Source: an uncultured Subdoligranulum sp. (GTDB lineage Bacteria; Bacillota; Clostridia; Oscillospirales; Ruminococcaceae). Taken from it: 41,882 nt of DNA. The notes under the pieces were generated by a model. It saw only the letters and a program-made list of their open reading frames with translations, ran no database searches and was not told the DNA's origin. The DNA lies in assembly GCA_904390925.1 (NCBI GenBank), contig CAJFMB010000013.1:1-41882 (forward strand), read 5' to 3'. How positions within the stretch are numbered: position 1 is the stretch's first letter; every line of letters starts with the position of its first letter. Positions 34,024 through 41,482 of the stretch are shown here, one piece after another. The translations under genes were made by a program, and so were the position numbers.

Positions 34024-34383
34024 TGAAACCTCCGAATAATGGCTCGGCAAAGCTGACACCCTGCACTGCGAAGGATACTTCGCCAGTGGGATGCCGCGCC
34101 TTTGCGGGTATAAAATGCAATTGTAAAGACAACTTTAACAGCGTTTCCCGTGTGAACATTGCATCACCGGGGCAACGCAGAACTACCAGATGCTGCGCAA
34201 CGGGTCATGCTGCTGCCGTCATGGGGCAGCGCATTTGCCGTGTCTCCTTTTCCCTGCTGCCAGAGAAAAACGGGGCGTACCATTCTGCCCTGAGCAGAAC
34301 CGGTACCGCCACAGGCAGCCCGCCTGTACGGCAATTTGCAGGGTAAATCCGGAAAAACACGAAACGGCACAAACACTACAGTT
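34024..34383 (-). promoter_or_regulatory. Long structured leader of the RNase J gene
   Basis: About 360 bases separate the predicted transcript start (near 34383) from the rnj ATG. No ORF with a good ribosome site is seen. The first part folds as a candidate RNA (see 34237-34383). Close to the start codon, a 10-bp hairpin pairs 34064-34073 with 34078-34088 (one bulged base). Such a leader could mediate self-control by RNase J (inference). Confidence 0.5.
34237..34383 (-). ncRNA. Candidate structured RNA, possible independent small RNA or leader domain
   Basis: Minus-strand pairing reads outward to inward: GCCGT (34364-34368) with ACGGC (34237-34241), CCCTGC (34338-34343) with GCAGGG (34252-34257). 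Inside lie two hairpins, ACAGGC/GCCTGT (34322-34327 with 34311-34316) and GTACC-TTCTGC (34294-34306) with GCAGAA-GGTAC (34277-34288). It begins just after a perfect promoter. It lacks the conserved motifs of RNase P RNA, tmRNA and SRP RNA. A divergent 6S RNA is conceivable but not shown. Confidence 0.4.
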
Positions 34384-34389
34384 ACAGAT

Positions 34390-34418
34390 ATTATACGGCC
34401 TGTCCAGGGCCTTGTCAA
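34390..34418 (-). promoter_or_regulatory. Perfect consensus promoter before rnj
   Basis: Minus strand: TTGACA (34413-34418) and TATAAT (34390-34395) separated by exactly 17 bases, the strongest possible match. Confidence 0.92.
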
Positions 34419-34439
34419 CGTCGGCGGGGTCGCCGCCCC

Positions 34440-34468
34440 TTGCCGTGGATGGGCGGAACAGGTATAAT
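34440..34468 (+). promoter_or_regulatory. Promoter of rnhA
   Basis: TTGCCG (34440-34445) and TATAAT (34463-34468) with a 17-base spacer, divergent from the rnj promoter. The leader of roughly 110 bases holds two hairpins (CCGGGCAGC/GTTGTCCGG and ACCGG/CCGGT) and then a T-rich stretch. Confidence 0.75.
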
Positions 34469-34582
34469 GACAGGGAGAATCCGGGCAGCAAAACCCGTTG
34501 TCCGGCGAAACCGGTACAGTCATCCGGTGCCCTCTTCTTTTATAGTATAGACGGCACTGCGAATATTTAGCAGGAGTTTGGC

Positions 34583-35044
34583 ATGAAGCATATTGAAATT
34601 TACACCGACGGGGCCTGCAGCGGCAATCCCGGCCCGGGCGGCTGGGGCGCAATACTGCGTTTTCGCACCGCAAGCAAGGTATATGAGAAGGAACTCAGCG
34701 GCGGAGAGGCCGAGACCACCAACAACCGCATGGAGCTGACCGGCCTTTTGCAGGCTTTGCGTCAGCTGAAGGAGCCCTGTGACATTGACCTGTATTCCGA
34801 CAGCCAGTATGTGATCAACGGGCTGGAAAAGGGCTGGGCGAAGGGCTGGCGTGCCCGGGGCTGGCGCAAGGCGGACAAATCCCCTGCCCTGAACGCCGAT
34901 CTGTGGGCGCAGCTGCTGACCGAAAGCGAAAAACACACCATCCATTACCATTGGCTGAAAGGCCACGCCGGGCACCCGGAAAACGAGCGCTGTGACCGCA
35001 TGGCCGTGGAACAGAGCAAGAAATACGGCGGCCGGCAGGCATGA
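34583..35044 (+). CDS. rnhA: Ribonuclease HI
   Basis: Degrades the RNA strand of RNA-DNA hybrids, including R-loops and primers. It has 153 residues, the classic length. The catalytic DEDD set is complete: Asp9 in YTDGACSGNPGPGGWG, Glu51 in TNNRMEL, Asp73 in YSDSQYV and Asp138 in ERCDRMA, with the assisting His128 in KGHAGH. The basic Trp-rich handle (KGWAKGWRARGWRKAD) is present. AGGAG precedes the ATG. It is divergent from rnj, so two RNases share one intergenic region. Confidence 0.97.
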   Translation: MKHIEIYTDGACSGNPGPGGWGAILRFRTASKVYEKELSGGEAETTNNRMELTGLLQALRQLKEPCDIDLYSDSQYVINGLEKGWAKGWRARGWRKADKSPALNADLWAQLLTESEKHTIHYHWLKGHAGHPENERCDRMAVEQSKKYGGRQA

Positions 35045-35101
35045 TTTGACCGGCAGCCCGGAAACGCCCGGGTGGACGTGACGACTATTTTTCAGATCCC
35101 G

Positions 35102-35129
35102 TTGACTTTTTCCCTGCAAATGATACACT
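35102..35129 (+). promoter_or_regulatory. Promoter of the ABC-2 exporter operon
   Basis: TTGACT (35102-35107) and TACACT (35124-35129) with a 16-base spacer. A small GCCCGTTCGGGC hairpin lies just downstream. Confidence 0.65.
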
Positions 35130-35202
35130 GTCTCTACTTTGCCCGTTCGGGCAGGATTTTTGGCGATGCGGCCGTATTTTTTCTGCGGCACGGAGGCGGA
35201 CC

Positions 35203-36192
35203 ATGGAGATCATCACTGTCAGGGATTTGACCAAGACATTCACCTACTCTGTCAAGCAAAAGGGGCTGAAAGGCTCCATCCACAATCTGTTTGTGCGGAA
35301 GACACTGGAAAAGACCGCCGTGGACGGCGTCAGTTTTTCGGTTGAGAAGGGCGAGGCAGTCGGTCTTCTGGGGCCGAACGGCGCCGGAAAAACCACCACC
35401 CTGAAAATGCTTTCCGGCATACTGTATCCCACCAGCGGCAGCGCTACGGTGGCAGGTTTTGTTCCCTGGGAGCGCAGACGCGAATACCAGCGCCGTTTTG
35501 CCATTGTCATGGGCCAGAAAACCCAGCTGTGGCCTGACCTGCCCGCGCTGGATACCTTTGAGCTGAACCGGCGCATTTACCAGATCGATCCGGATGCCTT
35601 CCGGCGCACGCTGGACGAACTGACCGAGCTGCTGGACGTGCGCAGTCTGTTGCAGGTACAGGTGCGCAGGCTGTCGCTGGGCGAACGGATGAAGATGGAA
35701 CTGATCGCCGCGCTTCTGCACCGCCCGGAAATCTTGTATCTGGACGAGCCGACCATCGGTCTGGACATTTTGTCCCAGCGCAGCATCCGGGATTTTCTGC
35801 ACTACTACAACCAGCAGACCAAAACCACCATTCTGCTGACCAGCCATTACACCGCAGACATTGAGGCCATCTGCCCGCGCAGTATCATCATCAACCATGG
35901 CAGTGTGGTTTTTGACGGGCCTCTGGCCGAAGTCAGCGAGGTATTCGGCCACAAAAAGCTGGTTTCCATCAAAGCGCAGCGGGATCTGAATGCCGGGGAA
36001 CTGGGCGAATTCGGCACTGTGCGCCAGCTGCAGCAGAATACTGCCCTGCTGGAGGTGGAGCGTGCCGGGCTGGAACTCTGCCTGCAGCAGATGTTCCGCG
36101 TACTGCCGGTGGTGGACCTGGATGTCAAGGATATTCCCATCGAGGAGGGCATCGCCTATTTCTACCAGAAAGCCGGGGTGAATGCCCAATGA
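35203..36192 (+). CDS. ABC transporter ATPase (ABC-2/DUF990 type)
   Basis: The 329-residue ATPase of a three-gene exporter. Walker A GPNGAGKTT lies near residues 65-73, the Q-loop VMGQKTQLWPDL follows, the signature is LSLGERMKMELIAALLHRP, Walker B ILYLDEPTIGLD, and the switch His is in LLTSHYTADIE. The signature LSLGER (not LSGGQ) and the long N-terminal KQKGLKGSIHNLF segment are typical of the subgroup that works with DUF990 permeases. The C-terminal ~85 residues form an accessory domain. Its stop overlaps the next start (ATGA). Substrate unknown. Confidence 0.94.
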   Translation: MEIITVRDLTKTFTYSVKQKGLKGSIHNLFVRKTLEKTAVDGVSFSVEKGEAVGLLGPNGAGKTTTLKMLSGILYPTSGSATVAGFVPWERRREYQRRFAIVMGQKTQLWPDLPALDTFELNRRIYQIDPDAFRRTLDELTELLDVRSLLQVQVRRLSLGERMKMELIAALLHRPEILYLDEPTIGLDILSQRSIRDFLHYYNQQTKTTILLTSHYTADIEAICPRSIIINHGSVVFDGPLAEVSEVFGHKKLVSIKAQRDLNAGELGEFGTVRQLQQNTALLEVERAGLELCLQQMFRVLPVVDLDVKDIPIEEGIAYFYQKAGVNAQ

Positions 36193-36992
36193 AGCCGGCA
36201 GGATACGGTTATGTTTTTGCCATGGGCATGCAGAAAGCCATGGCATACCGGGCGGACTTCTTCCTGAGTCTGGCCAGCTGCATTTTTCCCATTATCATGC
36301 AGGTCTATCTTTGGACAGCTTTGTATGCGGCGGGTGCCGCCGATACCAACGGGTATACCTATGAGCAGATGATTCTGTATACCCTGCTGGCAGGCATTAC
36401 CTCCCGCATTGTGGCCACCGGATTTGAAAACGACGTTGCCCGGGACATCAAGGACGGCGGACTGAACAAGTACCTGATCAAGCCGGTCCACTACGGCGGA
36501 TATTGCTTTGCGGAATTTGCGGGAAGCAAGGCGGCAGCCGTGGTGTTTCTGCTGCTTGTGGCCGTCGCTGTGCTGGGCGGTGCGTCTGCCTGGCTGGGCA
36601 TGCCGTTTGACCTGCTGCGGCTGGGTCTGTATGGGGCTTCCCTGGTACTGGCAGTGGTTCTGAATTTTTCCATCCTCTTTTCCATTGCGCTGCTTGGGTT
36701 CTGGCTGACCGAGATCAGCCAGCTGTTCGGCACCATCTCCATTGTCATCATGGTCATCAGCGGCGGTGTATTTCCGCTGGATATCTTTGGTCCTGCTGCG
36801 GCGGCTGCGGCTTCCATTCTGCCCTTTGGGTATACCACACAGTTCTGCGTCAATATTGTCAACGGTCAGCTGACCATGAACCAGATCGGGCTGGGGTTCC
36901 TTGCGCAGCTGGGATGGATTGCCGTCTTCACCGCCCTGCACACCCTTTTGTGGCGGCAGGGCGCCAGGCATTACACCGCTGTGGGCGGCTGA
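36189..36992 (+). CDS. ABC-2 family permease, first subunit
   Basis: A 267-residue membrane protein with six hydrophobic helices, belonging with DUF990-type ABC-2 permeases. It begins GYGYVFAMGMQKAMAYRADFF, in which the amphipathic start precedes the first helix, as in this family. DIKDGGLNKYLIKPVHY, a conserved cytosolic loop that contacts the ATPase, lies at ~90-105. The start codon overlaps the ATPase stop by four bases, so the two are coupled. It pairs with the next gene to form a heterodimeric channel. Confidence 0.9.
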   Translation: MKPAGYGYVFAMGMQKAMAYRADFFLSLASCIFPIIMQVYLWTALYAAGAADTNGYTYEQMILYTLLAGITSRIVATGFENDVARDIKDGGLNKYLIKPVHYGGYCFAEFAGSKAAAVVFLLLVAVAVLGGASAWLGMPFDLLRLGLYGASLVLAVVLNFSILFSIALLGFWLTEISQLFGTISIVIMVISGGVFPLDIFGPAAAAAASILPFGYTTQFCVNIVNGQLTMNQIGLGFLAQLGWIAVFTALHTLLWRQGARHYTAVGG

Positions 36993-37006
36993 CGGGAGGT
37001 GCGCAA

Positions 37007-37816
37007 ATGGCACACGTATGGAAGAGGTTCCAATATTATCTGGGTCTTCTGGGCACCTTTGCCAAGTATTCCCTGATGGAACAGATGGAATACCGCATCA
37101 ATTTTGTGGCAGGCATCGCGGTGGAGTGCGGCTATATGCTGATCAAGCTGATGTATGCGGTGCTGATCCTGAACGCCGGGACTGAAATCAACGGCCTGAC
37201 CGCCAACGAAATGCTGATGTGCATCGGCACTTATATTATGGTGACCGGCATCTACATGGGCATTTATCCCAACTACTGGGCCCTTCCGCTGTCGGTGCGG
37301 GATGGAAGCCTGGACATGCTGCTGACCAAACCGGTAAACACCCAGTTTCTGGTGACGCTGCGCAAGCTGGATTTCGGAATGCCGATTCCCGATGTCCTGT
37401 GCGGTATTGTGCTGATTGTTTACGGCTGGCAGCAGGAGGGGTTGCCTGTCACCTTTGCCAACGTGGCAGGATTTGTGGTATTCTGTATGACAGGATGGTT
37501 TTTGACCTACTGCCTGTTTCTGATCCCGGAACTTCTGTCGTTCTGGTTTGTTTCAAACAACGGATCGCAGGCATTGTCCTCGGCGGTATTTGATTTCAAC
37601 AATACGCCGATGAACCTGTATCCCAAATGGCTGCAGCGGATCGGGATTTTTCTGTTGCCGGTGTTTTTGATCACCAACCTGCCCACCCTGTTTGTGATGG
37701 GGGCCTTGTCCCCGGCGATGATCGCCTGGGGACTGATCGCACCGGTGCTGGTATTTCTGTTGCAGCGGATTCTCTGGCGGCGCGCCATGCGGCGGTACAC
37801 CAGCGCCAGCGGTTAA
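37007..37816 (+). CDS. ABC-2 family permease, second subunit
   Basis: A 269-residue membrane protein with about six helices and the same layout as its neighbour: MEQMEYRINFVAGIAVECGY before helix 1, and VRDGSLDMLLTKPVNTQF as the ATPase-facing loop, matching the first subunit's DGGLNKYLIKPVHY. This suggests an ancient duplication. Upstream in-frame starts lie inside the previous gene; ATG 37007 has GGGAGG and is chosen. The mnmA gene follows after 30 bases and may be co-transcribed. Confidence 0.9.
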   Translation: MAHVWKRFQYYLGLLGTFAKYSLMEQMEYRINFVAGIAVECGYMLIKLMYAVLILNAGTEINGLTANEMLMCIGTYIMVTGIYMGIYPNYWALPLSVRDGSLDMLLTKPVNTQFLVTLRKLDFGMPIPDVLCGIVLIVYGWQQEGLPVTFANVAGFVVFCMTGWFLTYCLFLIPELLSFWFVSNNGSQALSSAVFDFNNTPMNLYPKWLQRIGIFLLPVFLITNLPTLFVMGALSPAMIAWGLIAPVLVFLLQRILWRRAMRRYTSASG

Positions 37817-37846
37817 CACACAAAATGGAACGGAGGTCTGATCCAG

Positions 37847-38902
37847 ATGGACGGATTCAACACATACGAAAAGCAGGACCGGGTGCTTGTGGGCATGAGC
37901 GGCGGCGTGGATTCCAGCGTGACGGTGCGGATTCTGCAGGAGCAGGGCTTTGCGGTGGAGGGTGCGGTGATCCGCTTCTCCCCTGTCCATGAAGCCGCGG
38001 TTGCCGAGGCAAAGGCTGCCGCCAAAACGCTGGGTATCCGGGTCCATGTGGTGGATGCCGGCGAGGCCTTCGAGCGGGAGGTGGTAACCCCCTTCTGCGA
38101 AAGCTACTGTGCCGGCCGTACCCCCAACCCCTGTATTCTCTGCAACCCCGCGGTCAAGTTTCGGCTGCTGGCCGAAAAGGCGGATGCGTTGGGCATCCAC
38201 TATATTGCCACCGGACACTATGCCCGCATTGAGCGGTGTGCCGACGGCGTCTGCCGCCTGTGCGCCCCGGAAAGTGCTGCCCGCGACCAGACCTACATGC
38301 TCTACCGGCTGGGCGGCGATCTTCTGGAGCGGCTGGTCCTGCCGCTGGGTGAGTTTGAAAAGGACGATGTGCGGGAAATTGCCCGGGACATCGGGCTGGA
38401 GTGCGCCGACGCGCCGGATTCCATGGAGATCTGCTTTATCCCTGACGGTGACCATGCGGGCTTTATCCGTGCCCGTGGGATGCAGCCCAAAACAGGGCGT
38501 TTCATCGGCCCGGACGGCGAGGATCTGGGGCCGCATCTGGGCGTGGACCACTACACGGTGGGCCAGCGCAAGGGGCTGGGCATTGCCGCCGGACGGCCGC
38601 TGTTTGTCCGGACCATCCTGGAAAGCGGTGACATTCAGCTGGCGGAAAGCGGCGGTGAGTTCAATACCCGCGTCATTGTGGGCAATGTGGCGACCCCGGA
38701 CGGCAAGCCGTTGGCCGAAGGCGACTACCTTGCCAAGGTACGCAGCACAGCAAAACCGGCTGCCTGTCATGTGACAGAGGAAGGCGGCACCCTGACCGCA
38801 ATCTTCGCCGAGCCGGTGCGGGCCGCTGCCCCGGGACAGAGTGCTGTTTTCTACAAAGACGGCTATGTGGTCGGCGGTGGTATCATTGTCGCCGCGGATT
38901 AA
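37847..38902 (+). CDS. mnmA: tRNA-specific 2-thiouridylase MnmA
   Basis: Puts sulfur on U34 of Lys, Glu and Gln tRNAs. It has 351 residues. The PP-loop GMSGGVDSSV lies at 16-25; the catalytic Cys is in NPCILCN (Cys99, following RTP at 91-93); ATGHYARIE, SAARDQTYMLYRL, and DSMEICFIPDGD with the second catalytic Cys are all present; HYTVGQRKGLGI is diagnostic. The segment after the PP-loop (VIRFSPVHEAAVAEAK) is shorter than the usual GVFMKNWD region, so that loop is reduced. GGAGG precedes the ATG. Confidence 0.96.
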   Translation: MDGFNTYEKQDRVLVGMSGGVDSSVTVRILQEQGFAVEGAVIRFSPVHEAAVAEAKAAAKTLGIRVHVVDAGEAFEREVVTPFCESYCAGRTPNPCILCNPAVKFRLLAEKADALGIHYIATGHYARIERCADGVCRLCAPESAARDQTYMLYRLGGDLLERLVLPLGEFEKDDVREIARDIGLECADAPDSMEICFIPDGDHAGFIRARGMQPKTGRFIGPDGEDLGPHLGVDHYTVGQRKGLGIAAGRPLFVRTILESGDIQLAESGGEFNTRVIVGNVATPDGKPLAEGDYLAKVRSTAKPAACHVTEEGGTLTAIFAEPVRAAAPGQSAVFYKDGYVVGGGIIVAAD

Positions 38903-38915
38903 AGCACAACCCATA

Positions 38916-38960
38916 CAAAAGCCGGCGTGTCAGAGTCAATTCTCCGACACGCCGGTTTTG
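38916..38960. terminator. Bidirectional terminator between mnmA and the hydrogenase operon
   Basis: CAAAAGCCGGCGTGTC pairs with GACACGCCGGTTTTG, with A and T runs on both sides. Confidence 0.92.
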
Positions 38961-38972
38961 TTTGCTTATAAG

Positions 38973-39560
38973 TTATTTCAGCGTCAGGCACTTTTTCGGG
39001 CAGGAGGCGGCGCAGATGCCGCATCCGACACACTTGTCCGGGTCCAGCTGCCAGCTTTTGGCTGCCCGGTCCACCGTAATGGCGCCCTGGGGACACTTTT
39101 TCGCGCACAGGGTACAGTAAACGCACTTGGCAGGGTCATTTTCCGGTTTGCCGCCGGCCTTGCCCGCCGCGGGGGCATCCGGCGTTTTGGGCCGGGTAAA
39201 GGTCTCGCTGGACTTCTGGGTGGAAGGGGTGGTGTAGCCGGGCACAATGGACAGACACTTTTTGGGGCAGACATTGGTGCAGTTGCCGCACTGCACACAG
39301 TCAAACCGGTTGATGGTCCAGGTACCGGCTGCCCGGTCCACCTTCAGCGCGCCGGGCGGACAGTTGCGGGCACAGAGTCCGCAGCTGATGCAATCCTCAA
39401 TTTTGATTTCCACATGCCCGCGCATCCGCTGCGGATACTGGGCAGGCTCAAAGGGATAGCCGGTGGTGACCGGTTTGGAAAACAGATTTTTCAAAACCGT
39501 TCCCGCAAAGGGAAAGGCCCGCCAGGGATAGGGCTTGGCGTCACGCTTGCGTTGTTCCAT
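38973..39560 (-). CDS. EchF-like ferredoxin subunit with four [4Fe-4S] motifs
   Basis: Electron-carrying subunit of an energy-converting hydrogenase, related to NuoI. The 195 residues contain four complete CxxCxxCxxxC(P) motifs at Cys57/60/63/67, 88/91/94/98, 146/149/152/156 and 177/180/183/187. Usual EchF proteins are ~120 residues with two clusters. Here the two-cluster block (56-105) appears again at 145-193, joined by a Pro/Gly/Lys/Ala-rich linker (106-144), so it is an internal duplication. The N-terminal ~50 residues (LKNLFSKPVTTGYPFEP, RMRGHVEI) are the NuoI-like docking segment. GAGGTG precedes ATG 39560; an upstream in-frame GTG overlaps that site. Confidence 0.93.
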   Translation of the reverse strand: MEQRKRDAKPYPWRAFPFAGTVLKNLFSKPVTTGYPFEPAQYPQRMRGHVEIKIEDCISCGLCARNCPPGALKVDRAAGTWTINRFDCVQCGNCTNVCPKKCLSIVPGYTTPSTQKSSETFTRPKTPDAPAAGKAGGKPENDPAKCVYCTLCAKKCPQGAITVDRAAKSWQLDPDKCVGCGICAASCPKKCLTLK

Positions 39561-39565
39561 TTGTC

Positions 39566-40645
39566 TCACCTCTCCGTGCAGCTGATGCAGGGGTCAATGG
39601 TCAGAATCAGCAGCGCCACATCCGCCAGCTGGCAACCCTTGAGCATTTCCAGCATAGCCGGAATGTTGCTGGTGGTGGGGGTGCGCAGCCGGAACCGGTC
39701 AATGAACCGGGTGCCGTTGGCCTTGATATAGTAAATTGCTTCGCCGCGGGGCTGTTCAAACTGCAGGAAGTGTTCCCCGTTGGGATTGCCCTTCACCGGG
39801 ACTGCAATGGGGCCCTGCGGGATTTTGGCGGCAGCCTGACGGATCAGATCAAAGGACTGGAAGATTTCCCGGATCCGCACGTCGCACCGGGCCAGAGAGT
39901 CGCCTTCCTTGGAGATGATCGGCTCGAAATCCAGATCCCCATAGGCAGCACTCCCCAGCTCCCGCGCATCGTAGGAAACGCCGGAAGCCCGTGCAGTGGG
40001 TCCTACCGCACCCATCATCTGGGCATGCTCGGCGCTGAGAACACCCAGCCCGTACAGGCGGGTCCCCACCGTATAGTTGTGCAGGAAGGCCTCCGCAATG
40101 GGGCGCAGTTCCTTTTCCATGTCATTGACGGTATCCACGATGGTTTTCAGCATCGTGTCGTCCATATCCTTGAGCACACCGCCCACGCAGTTCACCGAGA
40201 AAATCACCCGGCCGCCGGTGGTGGCGTCAAACATATCCAAAATCTTTTCCCGCAGTCTCCAGCTCTGCATGAACAGGCTCTCAAAGCCCAGCGCGTCGGC
40301 CAGCAGTCCCAGCCAGAGCAGATGGCTGTGGACACGGCTCATCTCCATCCAGATGGTACGCAGATACTTGGCGCGGGGCGGAATCTCCACATGCATGATG
40401 TCCTCCAGGCACTGGCAGTAGCCCATGCCGTGGCCAAAGCTGCAGATACCGCAGACCCGCTCTGCGATATAGACATATTCCTTGAAATCCTTGGTCTCCA
40501 CCAGTTTTTCCAGACCGCGGTGGATAAAGCCGATGCTGGGCACCGCCTTGACAACCACCTCGTCCTCCAGAACCAGATCCAGATGGACCGGCTCCGGCAG
40601 GACCGGGTGCTGGGGACCAAAGGGTACCACGCTTTGCTTTGCCAT
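39566..40645 (-). CDS. Ech-type [NiFe] hydrogenase large subunit (EchE-like)
   Basis: Catalytic subunit of a group 4 membrane hydrogenase, homologous to NuoD. The 359 residues keep both nickel-binding pairs: RVCGIC (Cys65, Cys68) and DPCISC (Cys353, Cys356). So it is a true hydrogenase rather than a complex I-like derivative, which lacks these Cys. GFIHRGLEKL near the N-terminus is a NuoD hallmark. The protein ends TER directly after the second pair, so no cleavable C-terminal tail is present. It lies between EchD-like and EchF-like genes. Confidence 0.95.
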   Translation of the reverse strand: MAKQSVVPFGPQHPVLPEPVHLDLVLEDEVVVKAVPSIGFIHRGLEKLVETKDFKEYVYIAERVCGICSFGHGMGYCQCLEDIMHVEIPPRAKYLRTIWMEMSRVHSHLLWLGLLADALGFESLFMQSWRLREKILDMFDATTGGRVIFSVNCVGGVLKDMDDTMLKTIVDTVNDMEKELRPIAEAFLHNYTVGTRLYGLGVLSAEHAQMMGAVGPTARASGVSYDARELGSAAYGDLDFEPIISKEGDSLARCDVRIREIFQSFDLIRQAAAKIPQGPIAVPVKGNPNGEHFLQFEQPRGEAIYYIKANGTRFIDRFRLRTPTTSNIPAMLEMLKGCQLADVALLILTIDPCISCTER

Positions 40646-40651
40646 TTGCGA

Positions 40652-40999
40652 TCACCCCTTCTGCTTGAACGGCGTCTCTTTGGCAATGCGATAGAGTTTG
40701 CCGTGATAATCCTGATCAATGCTTTCGATCTTTACGCCGAACAGCTCGGCCGCCTCATTTTCCTGCAGGAAGGCGCCGGGATAAATCTGCGTGATGCTGG
40801 GGACCGTCTCCTCGTCGGCGACGGTCAGCCGCAGCGTCCGCATGTCACAGCCTTTCCCGAAGGAATAGCTCAGTTCATAGCCATCGGCCAGGCGTGTGGC
40901 GCAGATCTGCGCCACACGCCAGCCATCCATCTTGAACCGGAGAACCTGGGGAATGAACTCCACCATGGTGATCGGCTCAATCGTATTCATTGCTTCCAT
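40652..40999 (-). CDS. Ech hydrogenase EchD-like subunit (NuoC-like)
   Basis: A 115-residue protein that would support the small and large hydrogenase subunits. It matches the NuoC/30-kDa fold: RVAQICATRLADGYELSYSFGKG, a beta-rich middle, and the diagnostic ENEAAELFGVKIESIDQDYHGKLYR, here split in two runs. NuoC proteins keep the pattern E-R-E-x-x-D-x-F/L-G at that place. The start is chosen at ATG 40999, six bases after GAGGGGGA; a second ATG lies three codons on. It lies 11 bases after the EchC-like gene. Confidence 0.88.
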   Translation of the reverse strand: MEAMNTIEPITMVEFIPQVLRFKMDGWRVAQICATRLADGYELSYSFGKGCDMRTLRLTVADEETVPSITQIYPGAFLQENEAAELFGVKIESIDQDYHGKLYRIAKETPFKQKG

Positions 41000-41010
41000 C
41001 CCTGTCCCCC

Positions 41011-41466
41011 TCACGCTTTTCCGTGTTTGTGGCTGGCCGCATAGGCCTCCCGCTTCTGTTGCAGGATCTGCAGTGCCCGGACCACACCGTCAATGATGGA
41101 TTGCGGACGGGCCGCACAGCCCGGCACATACACATCCACCGGGATGACGGTATCAATGCCGCCCTTGATGTTGTAGCAGTCCTTGAACACACCGCCGGTG
41201 CAGGCACAGATGCCCACCGCCACAACCACCTTGGGGTCCGGCATCTGGGTGTAAAGCTGTTTGATGACTTGCTCGTTCTGAAAATTGACACCGCCGGTGA
41301 TCAGAAGAATATCCGCCTGGAACGGGTCACCGGTATTGATGATGCCAAACCGCTCGATGTCATATTTGGGCGTGGTGCAGGCCAGTACCTCAATGTCGCA
41401 GCCATTGCAGCTGCTGCCGTCATAATGGAGCATCCAGGGCGATTTTGCCAGTTTCAAATCTGCCAT
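41011..41466 (-). CDS. Ech-type hydrogenase small subunit (EchC-like, NuoB family)
   Basis: The 151-residue small subunit, carrying the proximal [4Fe-4S] cluster. The cluster ligands begin with SSCNGCDIE (Cys20, Cys23), then GICACTGGVF and YVPGCAARPQSIIDGV, the classic NuoB/EchC ending. DILLITGGVNFQNEQVIKQLY is the flavodoxin-like core. It is shorter than uptake-hydrogenase small subunits and has no Tat signal, as expected for the cytosolic arm of Ech. It lies 16 bases after the EchB-like gene. Confidence 0.95.
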   Translation of the reverse strand: MADLKLAKSPWMLHYDGSSCNGCDIEVLACTTPKYDIERFGIINTGDPFQADILLITGGVNFQNEQVIKQLYTQMPDPKVVVAVGICACTGGVFKDCYNIKGGIDTVIPVDVYVPGCAARPQSIIDGVVRALQILQQKREAYAASHKHGKA

Positions 41467-41482
41467 ACCTTTTCGCCCCCTC

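Noticed and set aside
34024-34583. RNase P RNA, tmRNA or SRP RNA in the large rnj-rnhA gap
   Set aside because: None of their conserved core motifs is present on either strand.
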